Shown here in pieces: positions 7,627 through 15,126 of a DNA stretch of 21,555 nucleotides. Under the pieces are notes generated by a model that saw nothing but the letters and a program-made list of their open reading frames with translations, had not been told where the DNA came from and did not search any database. This stretch comes from a virus, in the IMG/VR virus record IMGVR_UViG_3300031857_017910, positions 1-21,555 of that record; one strand, 5' to 3'. The position numbers and the translations under genes were made by a program. How positions within the stretch are numbered: position 1 is the first letter of the stretch; each line of letters opens with the position of its first letter.

Positions 7627-8163
7627 GTGCCAGACCCTTATAGCAGCGTCCAGCCGGGCCAATCGCTGCAAATCCCCGCCGCGGCATGGAACCGGCTGAT
7701 GGAGGGTGTGCGAAACCTTCCCGCGACCAACGGGCCCGGTTCCGTAGGCATCCAGCCCGCTCCCAACGCGGTCTTCATACGCAACGATAGCGGCCAGGAT
7801 GTCGAGCGTGGGAGCGTCCTCGGCGTGTCTGGCGTGGTTATCAACCCAAGCGATGGCGCGTCCCAAGAGTTGGAGTTCATCCGCCGGCCTGTCATCACCG
7901 GCGTCACGCCAACCGTGGCGGACCACGCTGACCGGTTTGTCGTCATGCTTGAGAACGTCAAGGACGGTGCGTTCGGCCTGGCGGCCACGGGCGGCGTCTT
8001 CGCCTGCAAGGTGCAGCTCAAGAACACGTCGCACCGTTTCGCCAAGGTCAAGGGCGGTGGCGGAGTCTGCCGGCTCGAGACCGCGGGCTGCGGAATGGTG
8101 AATCTTCTCTGGGTGCAGCCGGGTGCAATCAACTCGGACCGGTGGGCAGTGGGGGTCATGTAG
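7627..8163 (+). CDS. Putative tail-tip structural protein
   Basis: 178 residues from GTG 7627. The N-terminus (PDPYSSVQPGQSLQIPAAAW, then NRLMEGVR) carries a short proline/glutamine start and a helix. The rest is beta-sheet with small loops (GSVLGVSGVVINPS, ADRFVVMLENVKDGAFGLAATGGVFACKVQL). It ends with a Gly-rich turn (KVKGGGGVCRLETAGCG) containing two cysteines. No named family recognised. It may be a baseplate or fibre-attachment protein, inferred from its place between the post-tape-measure protein and the candidate fibre. Its stop overlaps the next start. Confidence 0.5.
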   Translation: MPDPYSSVQPGQSLQIPAAAWNRLMEGVRNLPATNGPGSVGIQPAPNAVFIRNDSGQDVERGSVLGVSGVVINPSDGASQELEFIRRPVITGVTPTVADHADRFVVMLENVKDGAFGLAATGGVFACKVQLKNTSHRFAKVKGGGGVCRLETAGCGMVNLLWVQPGAINSDRWAVGVM

Positions 8164-9668
8164 TGCCAAGGAAAAACTACAACTGCCGCGCGTGTTGCGA
8201 CAAGGACTGCGTTCCAGCGTCGTCTGCCATCACGTTGCAAGCAGACAAGCCGGCTATAAATAAAATTACGACTGACAATACAACATACGACGTTCGTTTC
8301 CCGGCAGTGCTTACCGGAAACGATCAATTATATGTGTTCACCGATTACGAAGCAGTTCCGGTAAAGGCCAAGTTTCGGTGGGGGTGCGACGCAGACGGCA
8401 AAAATGCCGCGATTGAGGTTCGTGTTTCGCGCGTCGTCGATAACGCAGAAGATCGCCCGTGGAAGACTCTGATGTTTGACGCCGCGGGAGTCGATGTTTT
8501 TCCATCCGGCATTAGCAACGGTCGGTGCAAGTGGCCGAAATCATTCTTCTACGAACTGGAGTTGCTGCGCAATGGCCAGTCCGTCAGCAAAGTAATGATC
8601 CCAACAATGCCAGCACGGACAGAGGTATATTCCGACCTTTTTTCCCCATGGAGAGTGACGCCGCGAGAGTTTTCGCACGTCGCTTTTGATGTTCGCGTGA
8701 CACACAAACGCATAGGCGCGGAATCCGTTGTAGCTGTTTATGTAGGAACTTGGGGTAACCGCAAAGACGGCGGCTATCCTGGAACAAACCAAATGCGCGG
8801 CACATGGGCGGCCGCGGAGTTGCAGTCGTTCGTAAGTGTAATACATACATTTAGCCCTTCTGGTGTACGGCATATCTTTGACGCGATCGACGTAGAGTTT
8901 ACAGACGATTACACATCTTTAGAGTGCGACGTTGCAATTCCCGCAACGCTCGTGACAAGCATTGTCACGCAGGAAATCCCCAGCGCACTCCCATCTGATG
9001 CTGGGCTGGCTGTGTGCGATCCTACTGCGCCTGCTATATTGCCAGAGAATGTTGACGATCCGTTCCCTTACATACAACTTACGCAGTGCGAATACCGCAA
9101 GCGCCGCGGCCACGTCACAAACTCCGCTGAAGGAAAAGATTTCACGAAGTTGAAGATGACGGCCGGAGACCTCAACGTCACGCTCGGGAACACGGCGGAC
9201 GACGGAACACCTCTTGCAGACGGAACTTTTTGGTGGGCGGGCGATCGCTACGTCGAACTGTTCGGAAACACGACGTTTGCGAAATTGCAGGGCGTGGTGC
9301 GCGTCGAGGTTGCGGCGAGCATCATCACGTCGCCGGGGCTTCCGTGCTCGGCTTCATACAATTTCGGAACATTTCATGATGGTAACTGGCAGACCTTGGT
9401 GGCCATCACGATGCGGATGAACGGTACAGCGTATTGGCATGGCGTCCGGTACATAGGCAACCATCCAAGCGAAGGGTTCGAAAACAACAACGTCGGAAAT
9501 TACCGCTCCGTTCCTGGCGCCCCATTTCCGTACAACGGGTTCAACTTTCTGCGAGGTGAGCCCGTGACCATCGACTTCTACGTTAGTCGCATGGCTTGGA
9601 TTTTTGCGCCGGATACTTGGGACAACCCGATAGCCCCGTTCGATCTAATTACGCTGCAACTCCTATGA
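8163..9668 (+). CDS. Candidate tail fibre / receptor-binding protein (AT-richer gene)
   Basis: 501 residues from GTG 8163, which overlaps the preceding stop (TAGTG). The N-terminus has a tight cysteine cluster C8-x2-C-C-x3-C16, then a long beta-rich, aromatic-rich body (NAAIEVRVSRVVDNA, ESVVAVYVGTWGNRKDGGYP, YNFGTFHDGNWQTLVAITMR, PFPYNGFNFLRGEPVTIDFY) without enzymatic motifs. Composition differs from its neighbours: stretches around 8220-9100 drop to roughly 42-48% GC by direct count of sample lines, against roughly two thirds elsewhere, with many A/T third positions. Last large gene of the tail-tip series, so host recognition is a reasonable inference. The base composition suggests recent acquisition or diversifying exchange. 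It could also be a baseplate protein. Confidence 0.5.
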   Translation: MPRKNYNCRACCDKDCVPASSAITLQADKPAINKITTDNTTYDVRFPAVLTGNDQLYVFTDYEAVPVKAKFRWGCDADGKNAAIEVRVSRVVDNAEDRPWKTLMFDAAGVDVFPSGISNGRCKWPKSFFYELELLRNGQSVSKVMIPTMPARTEVYSDLFSPWRVTPREFSHVAFDVRVTHKRIGAESVVAVYVGTWGNRKDGGYPGTNQMRGTWAAAELQSFVSVIHTFSPSGVRHIFDAIDVEFTDDYTSLECDVAIPATLVTSIVTQEIPSALPSDAGLAVCDPTAPAILPENVDDPFPYIQLTQCEYRKRRGHVTNSAEGKDFTKLKMTAGDLNVTLGNTADDGTPLADGTFWWAGDRYVELFGNTTFAKLQGVVRVEVAASIITSPGLPCSASYNFGTFHDGNWQTLVAITMRMNGTAYWHGVRYIGNHPSEGFENNNVGNYRSVPGAPFPYNGFNFLRGEPVTIDFYVSRMAWIFAPDTWDNPIAPFDLITLQLL

Positions 9669-9901
9669 CGCCCGGCCTTGGAGACCTCGTCGCCGCCGCG
9701 GCCTCCGCCGTCGGCATCACGCCCGAACGGGCCGACGCTGCGGCCAAGGCCGTCGGCCTCGACGGGTGCAACTGCGACGCCCGCCGCAAGCTGATGAATC
9801 GGCTGGGGCAGCGGTATTTCGGTATCGGCGGTGCTAGCACGAAACCGGGGTTGACGCCTATTGAGGGCATGGCAGAACCGACTAATGAGCCCGAAGCGTA
9901 G
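9665..9901 (+). CDS. Small phage protein with GCNCDARRKLMNRL motif
   Basis: 78 residues from ATG 9665, overlapping the upstream stop (ATGA). Seen: an alanine-rich helix LGDLVAAAASAVGITPERADAAAKAVG, then CNCDARRKLMNRLGQRYFG with a C-x-C pair followed by a basic helix, and a flexible tail. Short C-x(1-2)-C plus basic-helix proteins of this look are common next to late genes in phages but have no assigned role. Codon bias returns to the GC-rich norm after the AT-rich fibre gene. Its end overlaps the next gene start by 17 bases. Confidence 0.55.
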   Translation: MTPGLGDLVAAAASAVGITPERADAAAKAVGLDGCNCDARRKLMNRLGQRYFGIGGASTKPGLTPIEGMAEPTNEPEA

Positions 9902-10178
9902 AAAGCCGACGCGGGTTTACATCGGGGATCGGCGGTGGTCGATCCGCCGCGTCGATTACCCGCGAGACCGCGAGGGCGATTGCAACTGGGAGAAGCGGAC
10001 CATCCGCGTTCACCGCTCCATGCACGGGCTGGCGCTGATGGACGTGCTCCTCCACGAAATCCTTCATGCCAGGTTTCCCGATCTGAGCGAGTCCACGGTC
10101 GAGGAGGTGGCCAGCACGGCGGCCGCCATCCTCGACGCCGAGGGGTTCCGCCAGGACGACGACCACGAGGACGACTGA
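9885..10178 (+). CDS. Mini zincin-like metalloprotease fold protein (HExxH)
   Basis: 97 residues from ATG 9885, inside the end of the previous gene. It has a zinc-peptidase motif LLHEILHARF (H57-E58-x-x-H61) on a predicted helix, followed by SESTVEEVASTAAAIL, whose Glu73/74 could be the third metal ligand as in gluzincins. The N-terminal half is basic strands (VYIGDRRWSIRRVDYP, CNWEKRTIRVHRSM), like the small single-domain SprT/ImmA-like or phage mini-zincin proteins. The C-terminus is a highly acidic tail (DDDHEDD). Predicted to bind zinc. Target unknown. It may process a tail or capsid protein or act on a host regulator. Confidence 0.6.
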   Translation: MSPKRRKPTRVYIGDRRWSIRRVDYPRDREGDCNWEKRTIRVHRSMHGLALMDVLLHEILHARFPDLSESTVEEVASTAAAILDAEGFRQDDDHEDD

Positions 10179-10421
10179 ATGGCCACCAAGGGCATCGTGC
10201 AGACGATTCAATCGCTGATCCCGCCGAACGGCGTCCGGCCGTGGTGGCAACGGGTGACGCCGAAGCAGGCCGCCATGCTCGAGGAAATCCTGGCCGCATG
10301 GAAATCGGGGGCACTGGGAAGCCGGCGTCGGACGGCCGCAAGGGCGATCGCCACCGGCCTGGCGTCCGAGGGTATTTCGATAGGCGAACAGGGGGTCGAG
10401 ACTTGGCTACGTCGAAGCTAG
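10179..10421 (+). CDS. Small basic protein, possibly DNA-binding
   Basis: 80 residues, ATG 10179 immediately after the preceding stop. Mostly helical: KQAAMLEEILAAWKSGALGS, then RRRTAARAIATGLASEGISI and GEQGVETWLRRS. The last two helices (TAARAIATGLASEGI - turn - GEQGVETWL) look like a short helix-turn-helix, as in small phage regulators, but no family is recognised. It ends inside the next gene, overlapping it by 19 bases, so the two are translationally coupled. A role in regulating or delivering the following phosphoesterase is only a guess. Confidence 0.5.
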   Translation: MATKGIVQTIQSLIPPNGVRPWWQRVTPKQAAMLEEILAAWKSGALGSRRRTAARAIATGLASEGISIGEQGVETWLRRS

Positions 10422-11488
10422 TTGAGGCCGTCGCCGCTGACGTGGCCGCTACGGAGCGGCTCGCGGCCGACGCCGAGATCGCCAGGCTGCGGGCCGAGGT
10501 GGCGAGCCTGCGCGGGCGGCACCGGACCGCAGTGGCCGCCCTCAACGCCGAGCGGGATCGAGTGGCAACCCTGACCGCCCTGGCCGGCATCGAAACTAAG
10601 AAGATGCCACCGGCCCGCCAGGCCAAGCAGGGACGCAACCAGGCGACGGCGATTGTCGTGCTGTCGGATTGGCACGTCGAGGAAACCGTGGGCCAGGAGG
10701 TCGGGGCCGCGGGCCAGTGGAACCGCTACAACCTCGACGTGGCCGACGCCCGCATCACGGAACTGGCCGAGCGGTTCGCCACGCTGGTCGAGCACGAGCG
10801 GCAACTGGTGAAGGTTGACCGGCTCGTGATCGCGGCCCTCGGCGATTTCATCTCGGGGCATATCCACGAGGAGCTGCTGGAGTCCACGAGCCTGGCCCCC
10901 CATGCGGCCATGCGTTGGGCCGCGGCCAGGCTCCGCGGCATCATCGACCTGGCCGCCGATATGGCCCGCGAGGTCGTCGTCGTCACGCAACCGGGGAACC
11001 ACGGCCGCAGCAACCACGGCAAGCCGCGGGCCAGCACGGAGCACGACCACAGTTTTGAACAGAACCAATACATCATCCTGGCGAGCGAGGAACGGCGGAA
11101 AAACGTCCGCTGGCAAGTCGGGGAGTCCTACTTGGGGTTCCTCGACCTGGAGGGATTCGTTGTGCGCTATCACCACGGCCACGCCATCCGGTACGGAGGC
11201 GGCGTCGGCGGCATCACGATTCCGGTGAACAAGGCCATCGCCCAGTGGAATCGTTCGCAGCCGGCGCACCTCGACCTGTTCGGTCACTGGCACCAATTCG
11301 GTTGGCTCCGTGGGAGGTACGTTTCCAACGGGTCGCTGATCGGGATGAACGCATACGCCATCCGCATCAAGGCGGAGTTTGAGCCGCCGTGCCAGAGTTT
11401 CGTCGTGGTCGATCACGGCCGCCGGGAGGTCACGAAAGCCCTGCCGATATTCGCCGACCGCGACCTGGAGAAGCGGAGGCCGGCGTGA
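10403..11488 (+). CDS. Calcineurin-like metallophosphoesterase
   Basis: 361 residues from TTG 10403, chosen because AGGGGG at 10389-10394 sits eight bases upstream and because the longer open frame reads as Arg/Pro-rich shadow. Residues about 24-58 form a coiled-coil-like helix (EIARLRAEVASLRGRHR). The catalytic core has all metallophosphoesterase motifs in order: DWH (D89, H91), GDFISG (D148), GNHGR (N199-H200), HHGH (257-260) and GHWH (H295, H297). These bind two metal ions and cleave phosphodiester or phosphomonoester bonds. The substrate cannot be read. Mre11/SbcD-type nucleases and 2',3'-cyclic or ADP-ribose phosphatases share this fold. It lies in the late operon, which is unusual for a DNA-repair role. 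Confidence 0.85.
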   Translation: MATSKLVEAVAADVAATERLAADAEIARLRAEVASLRGRHRTAVAALNAERDRVATLTALAGIETKKMPPARQAKQGRNQATAIVVLSDWHVEETVGQEVGAAGQWNRYNLDVADARITELAERFATLVEHERQLVKVDRLVIAALGDFISGHIHEELLESTSLAPHAAMRWAAARLRGIIDLAADMAREVVVVTQPGNHGRSNHGKPRASTEHDHSFEQNQYIILASEERRKNVRWQVGESYLGFLDLEGFVVRYHHGHAIRYGGGVGGITIPVNKAIAQWNRSQPAHLDLFGHWHQFGWLRGRYVSNGSLIGMNAYAIRIKAEFEPPCQSFVVVDHGRREVTKALPIFADRDLEKRRPA

Positions 11489-12237
11489 GCAAGCCGCTGC
11501 CGGCCGACTACCTCGCCGACGTGGAGCGGCGTTGCCGGCGGTTTCAAGGGACGTGGGATCAAGGGACCAGCGGCTCGTTGGCCGCTGATGCGTTTCGACT
11601 ACTAAGAGAAAGGAAGACGCTGATGGGCACGATCTCGGAACTGGAACGGGCGAATCACGAGCTGCGGGCGGCGGTCGAGGGCCGGCTGGCGGTGGCCGAA
11701 GCGGCCTGCTGTGAGGGGGCTCCCCTCTGCCAGACGATCGACACCCGCGGCCCGCTCGCCGATCCAGACCGGGAGATCGCCGAGGACGACGAGCTGCTCG
11801 AGGATGCCCCGCGGTGCGTCGCCGCGATGGACGAGGGGGCGATGGCCGCCGCCTGGGATGCCATCAAGGAGAAGCACAACGCCATGCACGAGCGGATCAA
11901 GGAGCCTCGCGTGTTTGCCACGCCGGCCTCCGCCGAGGTCACGCCGGCCGAGCGGCTCCTGCAAACGGCCATCGCCACCATCCGCGACCGACGTGGAACC
12001 TACGGGCCGCCGCGGGACCATTTCGCCATCACGATCGGCCTGCTAAATGCGGCCTTCGCCGAGCGGATTCGCCGCAGGCTTGCGGCCGGGGCACCGCCCT
12101 TCGCCCTGGACGATTGGCCAATCATCATGACGCTCGACAAGATCGCCCGCGACACGGGCGGTCCGCGGCAAAGCGCCGATACGCCGATCGACCTGGCCGG
12201 ATACGCGGCCACGCTGGCGGAGTGCCGCACGGCATGA
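11485..12237 (+). CDS. DUF6378-domain phage protein
   Basis: 250 residues from GTG 11485 overlapping the upstream stop (GTGA). The N-terminal half is helical/coiled (RLLRERKTLMGTISELERANHELRAAVEG) with an acidic linker. The C-terminal approximately 90 residues carry the pattern I associate with DUF6378: a DRRGTYGPPRDHFAITIGLLNAAF segment, then DDWPIIMTLDKIARDTGG and the closing DTPIDLAGYAATLAEC. This domain is common in phages and usually stand-alone. Its biochemical role is not established, though it resembles all-alpha nucleotide-binding proteins. Here it is fused to an extra coiled N-terminal region. Domain call by pattern memory, moderately sure. Confidence 0.65.
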   Translation: MSKPLPADYLADVERRCRRFQGTWDQGTSGSLAADAFRLLRERKTLMGTISELERANHELRAAVEGRLAVAEAACCEGAPLCQTIDTRGPLADPDREIAEDDELLEDAPRCVAAMDEGAMAAAWDAIKEKHNAMHERIKEPRVFATPASAEVTPAERLLQTAIATIRDRRGTYGPPRDHFAITIGLLNAAFAERIRRRLAAGAPPFALDDWPIIMTLDKIARDTGGPRQSADTPIDLAGYAATLAECRTA

Positions 12238-12319
12238 CCATCCGTCCGCTGTTTCGTGGGGATGCCGCGCGCGGGAAACGTGGTGAACATCCGTACAATG
12301 GAGGGTAGGAGCGTTGCCC
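12238..12319 (+). promoter_or_regulatory. Gap with -10-like TACAAT and Shine-Dalgarno
   Basis: Second real gap in the rightward operon. TACAAT (12294-12299) resembles a sigma70 -10, but no -35 is seen 16-18 bases upstream. GGAG at 12308-12311 fits the GTG at 12320. It might serve as an internal late promoter for the lysis-like genes. The evidence is only the hexamer. Confidence 0.3.
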
Positions 12320-12556
12320 GTGATCGCGCGTGCCCAGAGCTACGAGACGGCGTTTCGGACTACCGGCCGAGGCCGGGAGCCCCTGGCGCCGCCATCGGGC
12401 GAGCACGTTCACTACCAACCACGTCGCGGCGTCGGGATCGGGTCCATCACGAGCCGGCCGAGGCCGTCCGTCACGTTCTGGGAACTGCTGGCGTTCAAGC
12501 TGGGGTGCAACGTCACGACCGCCAAACGACTCTACGAGGAAGGACTGATTAGCTGA
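12320..12556 (+). CDS. Small protein with C-terminal HTH-like segment
   Basis: 78 residues from GTG 12320, eight bases after GGAG. TTG 12314 is possible but only two bases from the SD. The N-terminal 45 residues are Arg/Gly/Pro-rich and probably disordered. The C-terminus (SVTFWELLAFKLGCNVTTAKRLYEEGLIS) looks like a helix, a turn and a recognition-type helix. No family recognised. Its stop overlaps the next start (TGATG). It could be a small regulator or a structural adaptor for the following beta protein. Confidence 0.5.
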   Translation: MIARAQSYETAFRTTGRGREPLAPPSGEHVHYQPRRGVGIGSITSRPRPSVTFWELLAFKLGCNVTTAKRLYEEGLIS

Positions 12557-13065
12557 TGGCCACCTCTTTGTCCGTGAGCGGCAATTCCCGACTCACCTAC
12601 TCGTTTTCCGATTCGCCCACGATCGGCAGTCTCGGCGAGTCCGTGGAACTCAAGACCTCGAGGACCGTCGGCAACGGCACGGGGGCCGGCGAGGCGAACG
12701 TGGCGTGGCGCGACCGGGTCAGCATCACGGCCGGCCAGGTCTATTCGCTGAACCTCTTGAACCTTGGGGCAACGGCGTTCGGGTTCGGCGGGAAGGTCGT
12801 CATCAACACGCTGAAAGAGTTTTTTCTGGTCGTCAACACGACGACCACCAATCGGTACGTCCTCGTCGGGGCGATCGGGCCGAGCGACACGACCGGCTAT
12901 TCCGCCCGCGTCAACCGCGGCGGCGACTACCGCGTGAGCGACTACCAAGACGGTTGGACCGTGACGAACGCGGTGAACAACATCATCTACATCGCCAATC
13001 CGTCGGGCGGCACCGTGTCGATCGACCTCCTGGTGGTGGGCGTCGGGAGCACGGTGGATACATGA
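12556..13065 (+). CDS. Beta-rich putative virion structural protein
   Basis: 169 residues from ATG 12556. Sequence is nearly all beta-strand and small polar residues (SLSVSGNSRLTYSFSDSPT, VVINTLKEFFLVVNTTTTNRYVLVGAIG, GDYRVSDYQDGWTVTNAVNNIIYIANPSGGTVSIDLLVVGVG), without cysteine or enzyme motif. This profile resembles small virion decoration or fibre-associated proteins of phages, but there is no diagnostic motif. It overlaps its downstream neighbour by four bases (ATGA) and links the structural genes to the membrane-protein set. Confidence 0.5.
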   Translation: MATSLSVSGNSRLTYSFSDSPTIGSLGESVELKTSRTVGNGTGAGEANVAWRDRVSITAGQVYSLNLLNLGATAFGFGGKVVINTLKEFFLVVNTTTTNRYVLVGAIGPSDTTGYSARVNRGGDYRVSDYQDGWTVTNAVNNIIYIANPSGGTVSIDLLVVGVGSTVDT

Positions 13066-13436
13066 TTCACGAGGCTCCCGTCTTTGCGTCCAGCGGCCTG
13101 CCCGGCGTCGCCGAGAAGGTGCGATCGTTCATCCTGGCCGCCCAGGAAGCCGCCGCCGGCGGTATTTCGGTGGCGGAGTTTGGCGAGCTGGCGGTTGCCC
13201 TCATGAGGGTCGTGATCGCGGCCGCCGAGAGCATCCCGGCGGACGGGGCCAGGAAAAAGGCGTGGGTTGTCGAGGCCGTCGGTCTGCTGTTTGACGCCGT
13301 GGCCGACGAGGCCGTGCCGACTCTGGCCTATCCCGTCTGGCTGGTCGTCCGGCCAACCGTGCGGACGCTCGTGCTGATGGCGGCCGCCGGTGCGGTCGAG
13401 TCCCTCCTGCCCCTGGTGCGAAAGGCCGCCGCATGA
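13062..13436 (+). CDS. Small hydrophobic helical protein, holin-like candidate
   Basis: 124 residues from ATG 13062 (ATGA overlap with the upstream stop). All-helical and Ala/Val-rich: VAEKVRSFILAAQEAAAG, SVAEFGELAVALMRVVIAAAES, then TLAYPVWLVVRPTVRTLVLMAAAGAVESLLPLVRKAAA, whose last 35 residues are hydrophobic enough for a membrane or membrane-surface helix. It is directly before a two-segment membrane protein and the papain-like peptidase, the place of a holin. The N-terminal part is soluble and charged, unlike a classical small holin. Membrane role inferred from composition and place. Confidence 0.45.
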   Translation: MIHEAPVFASSGLPGVAEKVRSFILAAQEAAAGGISVAEFGELAVALMRVVIAAAESIPADGARKKAWVVEAVGLLFDAVADEAVPTLAYPVWLVVRPTVRTLVLMAAAGAVESLLPLVRKAAA

Positions 13437-13996
13437 TCTTCGCCCTCCTCGCGATCGCGTCGCTGGCCGTGCTGGCCTGGCCGTGGTTGGTCCGTCAGGC
13501 CGAGACCATCATGGCGGACGTGGAGCTGCCGGCCCTCGGCCGGCGGCACCTGGCGGCCGCCCTGTTGGGAGTGGCGGCCGTCTTCGCATGGGTTTCATCG
13601 CCGGCCGTTCCCGACTCCCCGACTCCGGCCCCGCCGCCGGCCGACGCGAAGCTCGACCTTCGCGGGAAGTTCGTCGGGCCCACGGCCGCAGTCGATGCGG
13701 CCATCACGGCGGCGCTCATGGAGGAGGTGGCGGCGGAACTCGAGTACGACGCCGGGCTCCCCGAGCCGCTCCTGCGGACCGGCCAGGCCATGGATCAACT
13801 CCGTCAGCGGGCCCGGCTACTGATGTGCCGCGGCGTCAGCCTCGGCGAGCGGCACCCGTTGGCCAGGGACGCCATCAAGGGCTACCTGGATCAAGCCGCT
13901 GGAGTGGCCGGTGGCCCGCTGTCGCCCGCCGAGCGGTCGGCATGGGTGGCGGCATATCGCGACGTGGCGAGGGCTGCAGCCGATGCCTGCCGGTGA
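13433..13996 (+). CDS. Two-segment membrane protein, holin/spanin-like candidate
   Basis: 187 residues from ATG 13433 (ATGA overlap). Two strong membrane segments: residues 2-20 (IFALLAIASLAVLAWPWLV) and about 39-56 (HLAAALLGVAAVFAWVSS). A Pro/Ala spacer (about 60-70) and a C-terminal helical domain of about 115 residues with two cysteines follow. Two membrane helices at the N-terminus with a longer tail is compatible with a class II holin extended by an extra domain, or with an anchor for the peptidase encoded next. It shares 14 bases with the peptidase gene, so the products are probably made together. Confidence 0.5.
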   Translation: MIFALLAIASLAVLAWPWLVRQAETIMADVELPALGRRHLAAALLGVAAVFAWVSSPAVPDSPTPAPPPADAKLDLRGKFVGPTAAVDAAITAALMEEVAAELEYDAGLPEPLLRTGQAMDQLRQRARLLMCRGVSLGERHPLARDAIKGYLDQAAGVAGGPLSPAERSAWVAAYRDVARAAADACR

Positions 13997-15116
13997 CACC
14001 TACTCGCACCGCCGGCCGGCCCGCCTGCTCGTGGCGGCTCTGCTGGCCGGCGTGGCCGTGGCGTGGTTCGTCCACTGGCGTGGCGCCGGCGGCCCCACGC
14101 CAAGGAACTTCGGGTATCAACCGGACCCCGTGGGCGAACGGGCGTTTCTGGCGAGTCTGCCGGAGCCCTACTTTGCCCAAGCCGGGGCCGAGTGCATCCG
14201 CCAGGCCCGTGGCGTTGATACGTTCCTCTATCGGCCGATGTATCGGGCGCATATGGCCCGCTACAAAAAGCCGTTCGTGGTTGGCCGGCAGCTCATAGGG
14301 GACTGCATAGGCTGGGGTGCGATGCACGCTGTCTACTGCCAGGAGAGCGTGGCCTGGTCGCTGGGCGACGCGGCGGAGCCACCGATCCTCCCGAGCACGG
14401 AAGCCATCTATGGCGGGGCCAGGTGCCAGGCCATGGGGCGATCGTTCGCCGGCTGGTCCGACGGTGCTACCGGGTTCGGTGCCGCGAAGTGGTTGCGGGA
14501 TTGGGGCGTCGTGTATCGCGAGCCGTTTCCCGATCTCGGATTCGATCTGACGACCTACGACCCCAAGCTGGCCAAGGATTGGGGAGCCTACGGGGCGGGT
14601 GGCGAGAAGGGCCGGCCAGGGCTCGAGAAGGTCGCCAAGCAATCGCCCTGCCGTCACGTCGTGGCCGTCCGCACCTGGGCGGAATTGGCGGCGGCCCTGG
14701 AAGCCGGGTTCCCCGTAACGCTCGCCAGCTCGCAGGGGTTCACGAGCAAGCTAGGCCCGTCGGGCATCATGGAAGCCAGCGGCCAGTGGATGCACCAGCT
14801 CGTGGCCCTAGGCATCCGCTACAAGGCCAACGGTTCGCCGGACGACTGCGTTCTGATTCTCAATTCCTGGGGGCCGTCTTGGTGCGGCCCCTATGACAAC
14901 CGATGGCCGGACGATATGCCCGCGGGCTCCTTCTGGGCGCGGCGTCGCGTGGTCGAGGGGATGCTGGGTGATGCGTGGGCGATTGGCAACGTGAAGACCG
15001 GATTCAAGTGGCGTGATCTCCATAACGGCAACTGGCTGCAGCCGGTGCCGGCGGAGGCCCGGCCGGCCGCCCCCGACGTGATGTTCGATCCTGGTTCGTT
15101 GTCTCTGTCGCCGTGA
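13983..15116 (+). CDS. Membrane-anchored papain-like (C1-type) cysteine peptidase
   Basis: 377 residues from ATG 13983, overlapping the membrane protein before it. Residues 13-31 form a signal anchor after a short basic start (RRPARLLVAALLAGVAVAWF). The papain tetrad is visible in order: Gln103 and Cys108 in GRQLIGDCIGWGA, His271 in WMHQLVALGI, and Asn294 in LILNSWGPSWCG, the last matching the family's N-S-W-G-x-x-W-G. Known for C1 peptidases: cysteine-nucleophile peptide hydrolysis. The spacing from Gln to Cys is five residues instead of six, and the usual Cys-Trp is Cys-Ile-Gly-Trp. Location in the holin-adjacent slot suggests it breaks host envelope protein or peptidoglycan peptides during lysis. 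No other lysozyme, amidase or transglycosylase is seen in the window. Confidence 0.75.
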   Translation: MPAGDTYSHRRPARLLVAALLAGVAVAWFVHWRGAGGPTPRNFGYQPDPVGERAFLASLPEPYFAQAGAECIRQARGVDTFLYRPMYRAHMARYKKPFVVGRQLIGDCIGWGAMHAVYCQESVAWSLGDAAEPPILPSTEAIYGGARCQAMGRSFAGWSDGATGFGAAKWLRDWGVVYREPFPDLGFDLTTYDPKLAKDWGAYGAGGEKGRPGLEKVAKQSPCRHVVAVRTWAELAAALEAGFPVTLASSQGFTSKLGPSGIMEASGQWMHQLVALGIRYKANGSPDDCVLILNSWGPSWCGPYDNRWPDDMPAGSFWARRRVVEGMLGDAWAIGNVKTGFKWRDLHNGNWLQPVPAEARPAAPDVMFDPGSLSLSP

Positions 15117-15126
15117 GGGTATTTCG

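Noticed and set aside
10418-11416. 332-residue antisense frame opposite the phosphoesterase
   Set aside because: The plus strand holds all five metallophosphoesterase motifs. The antisense has no domain and lies entirely within that gene.
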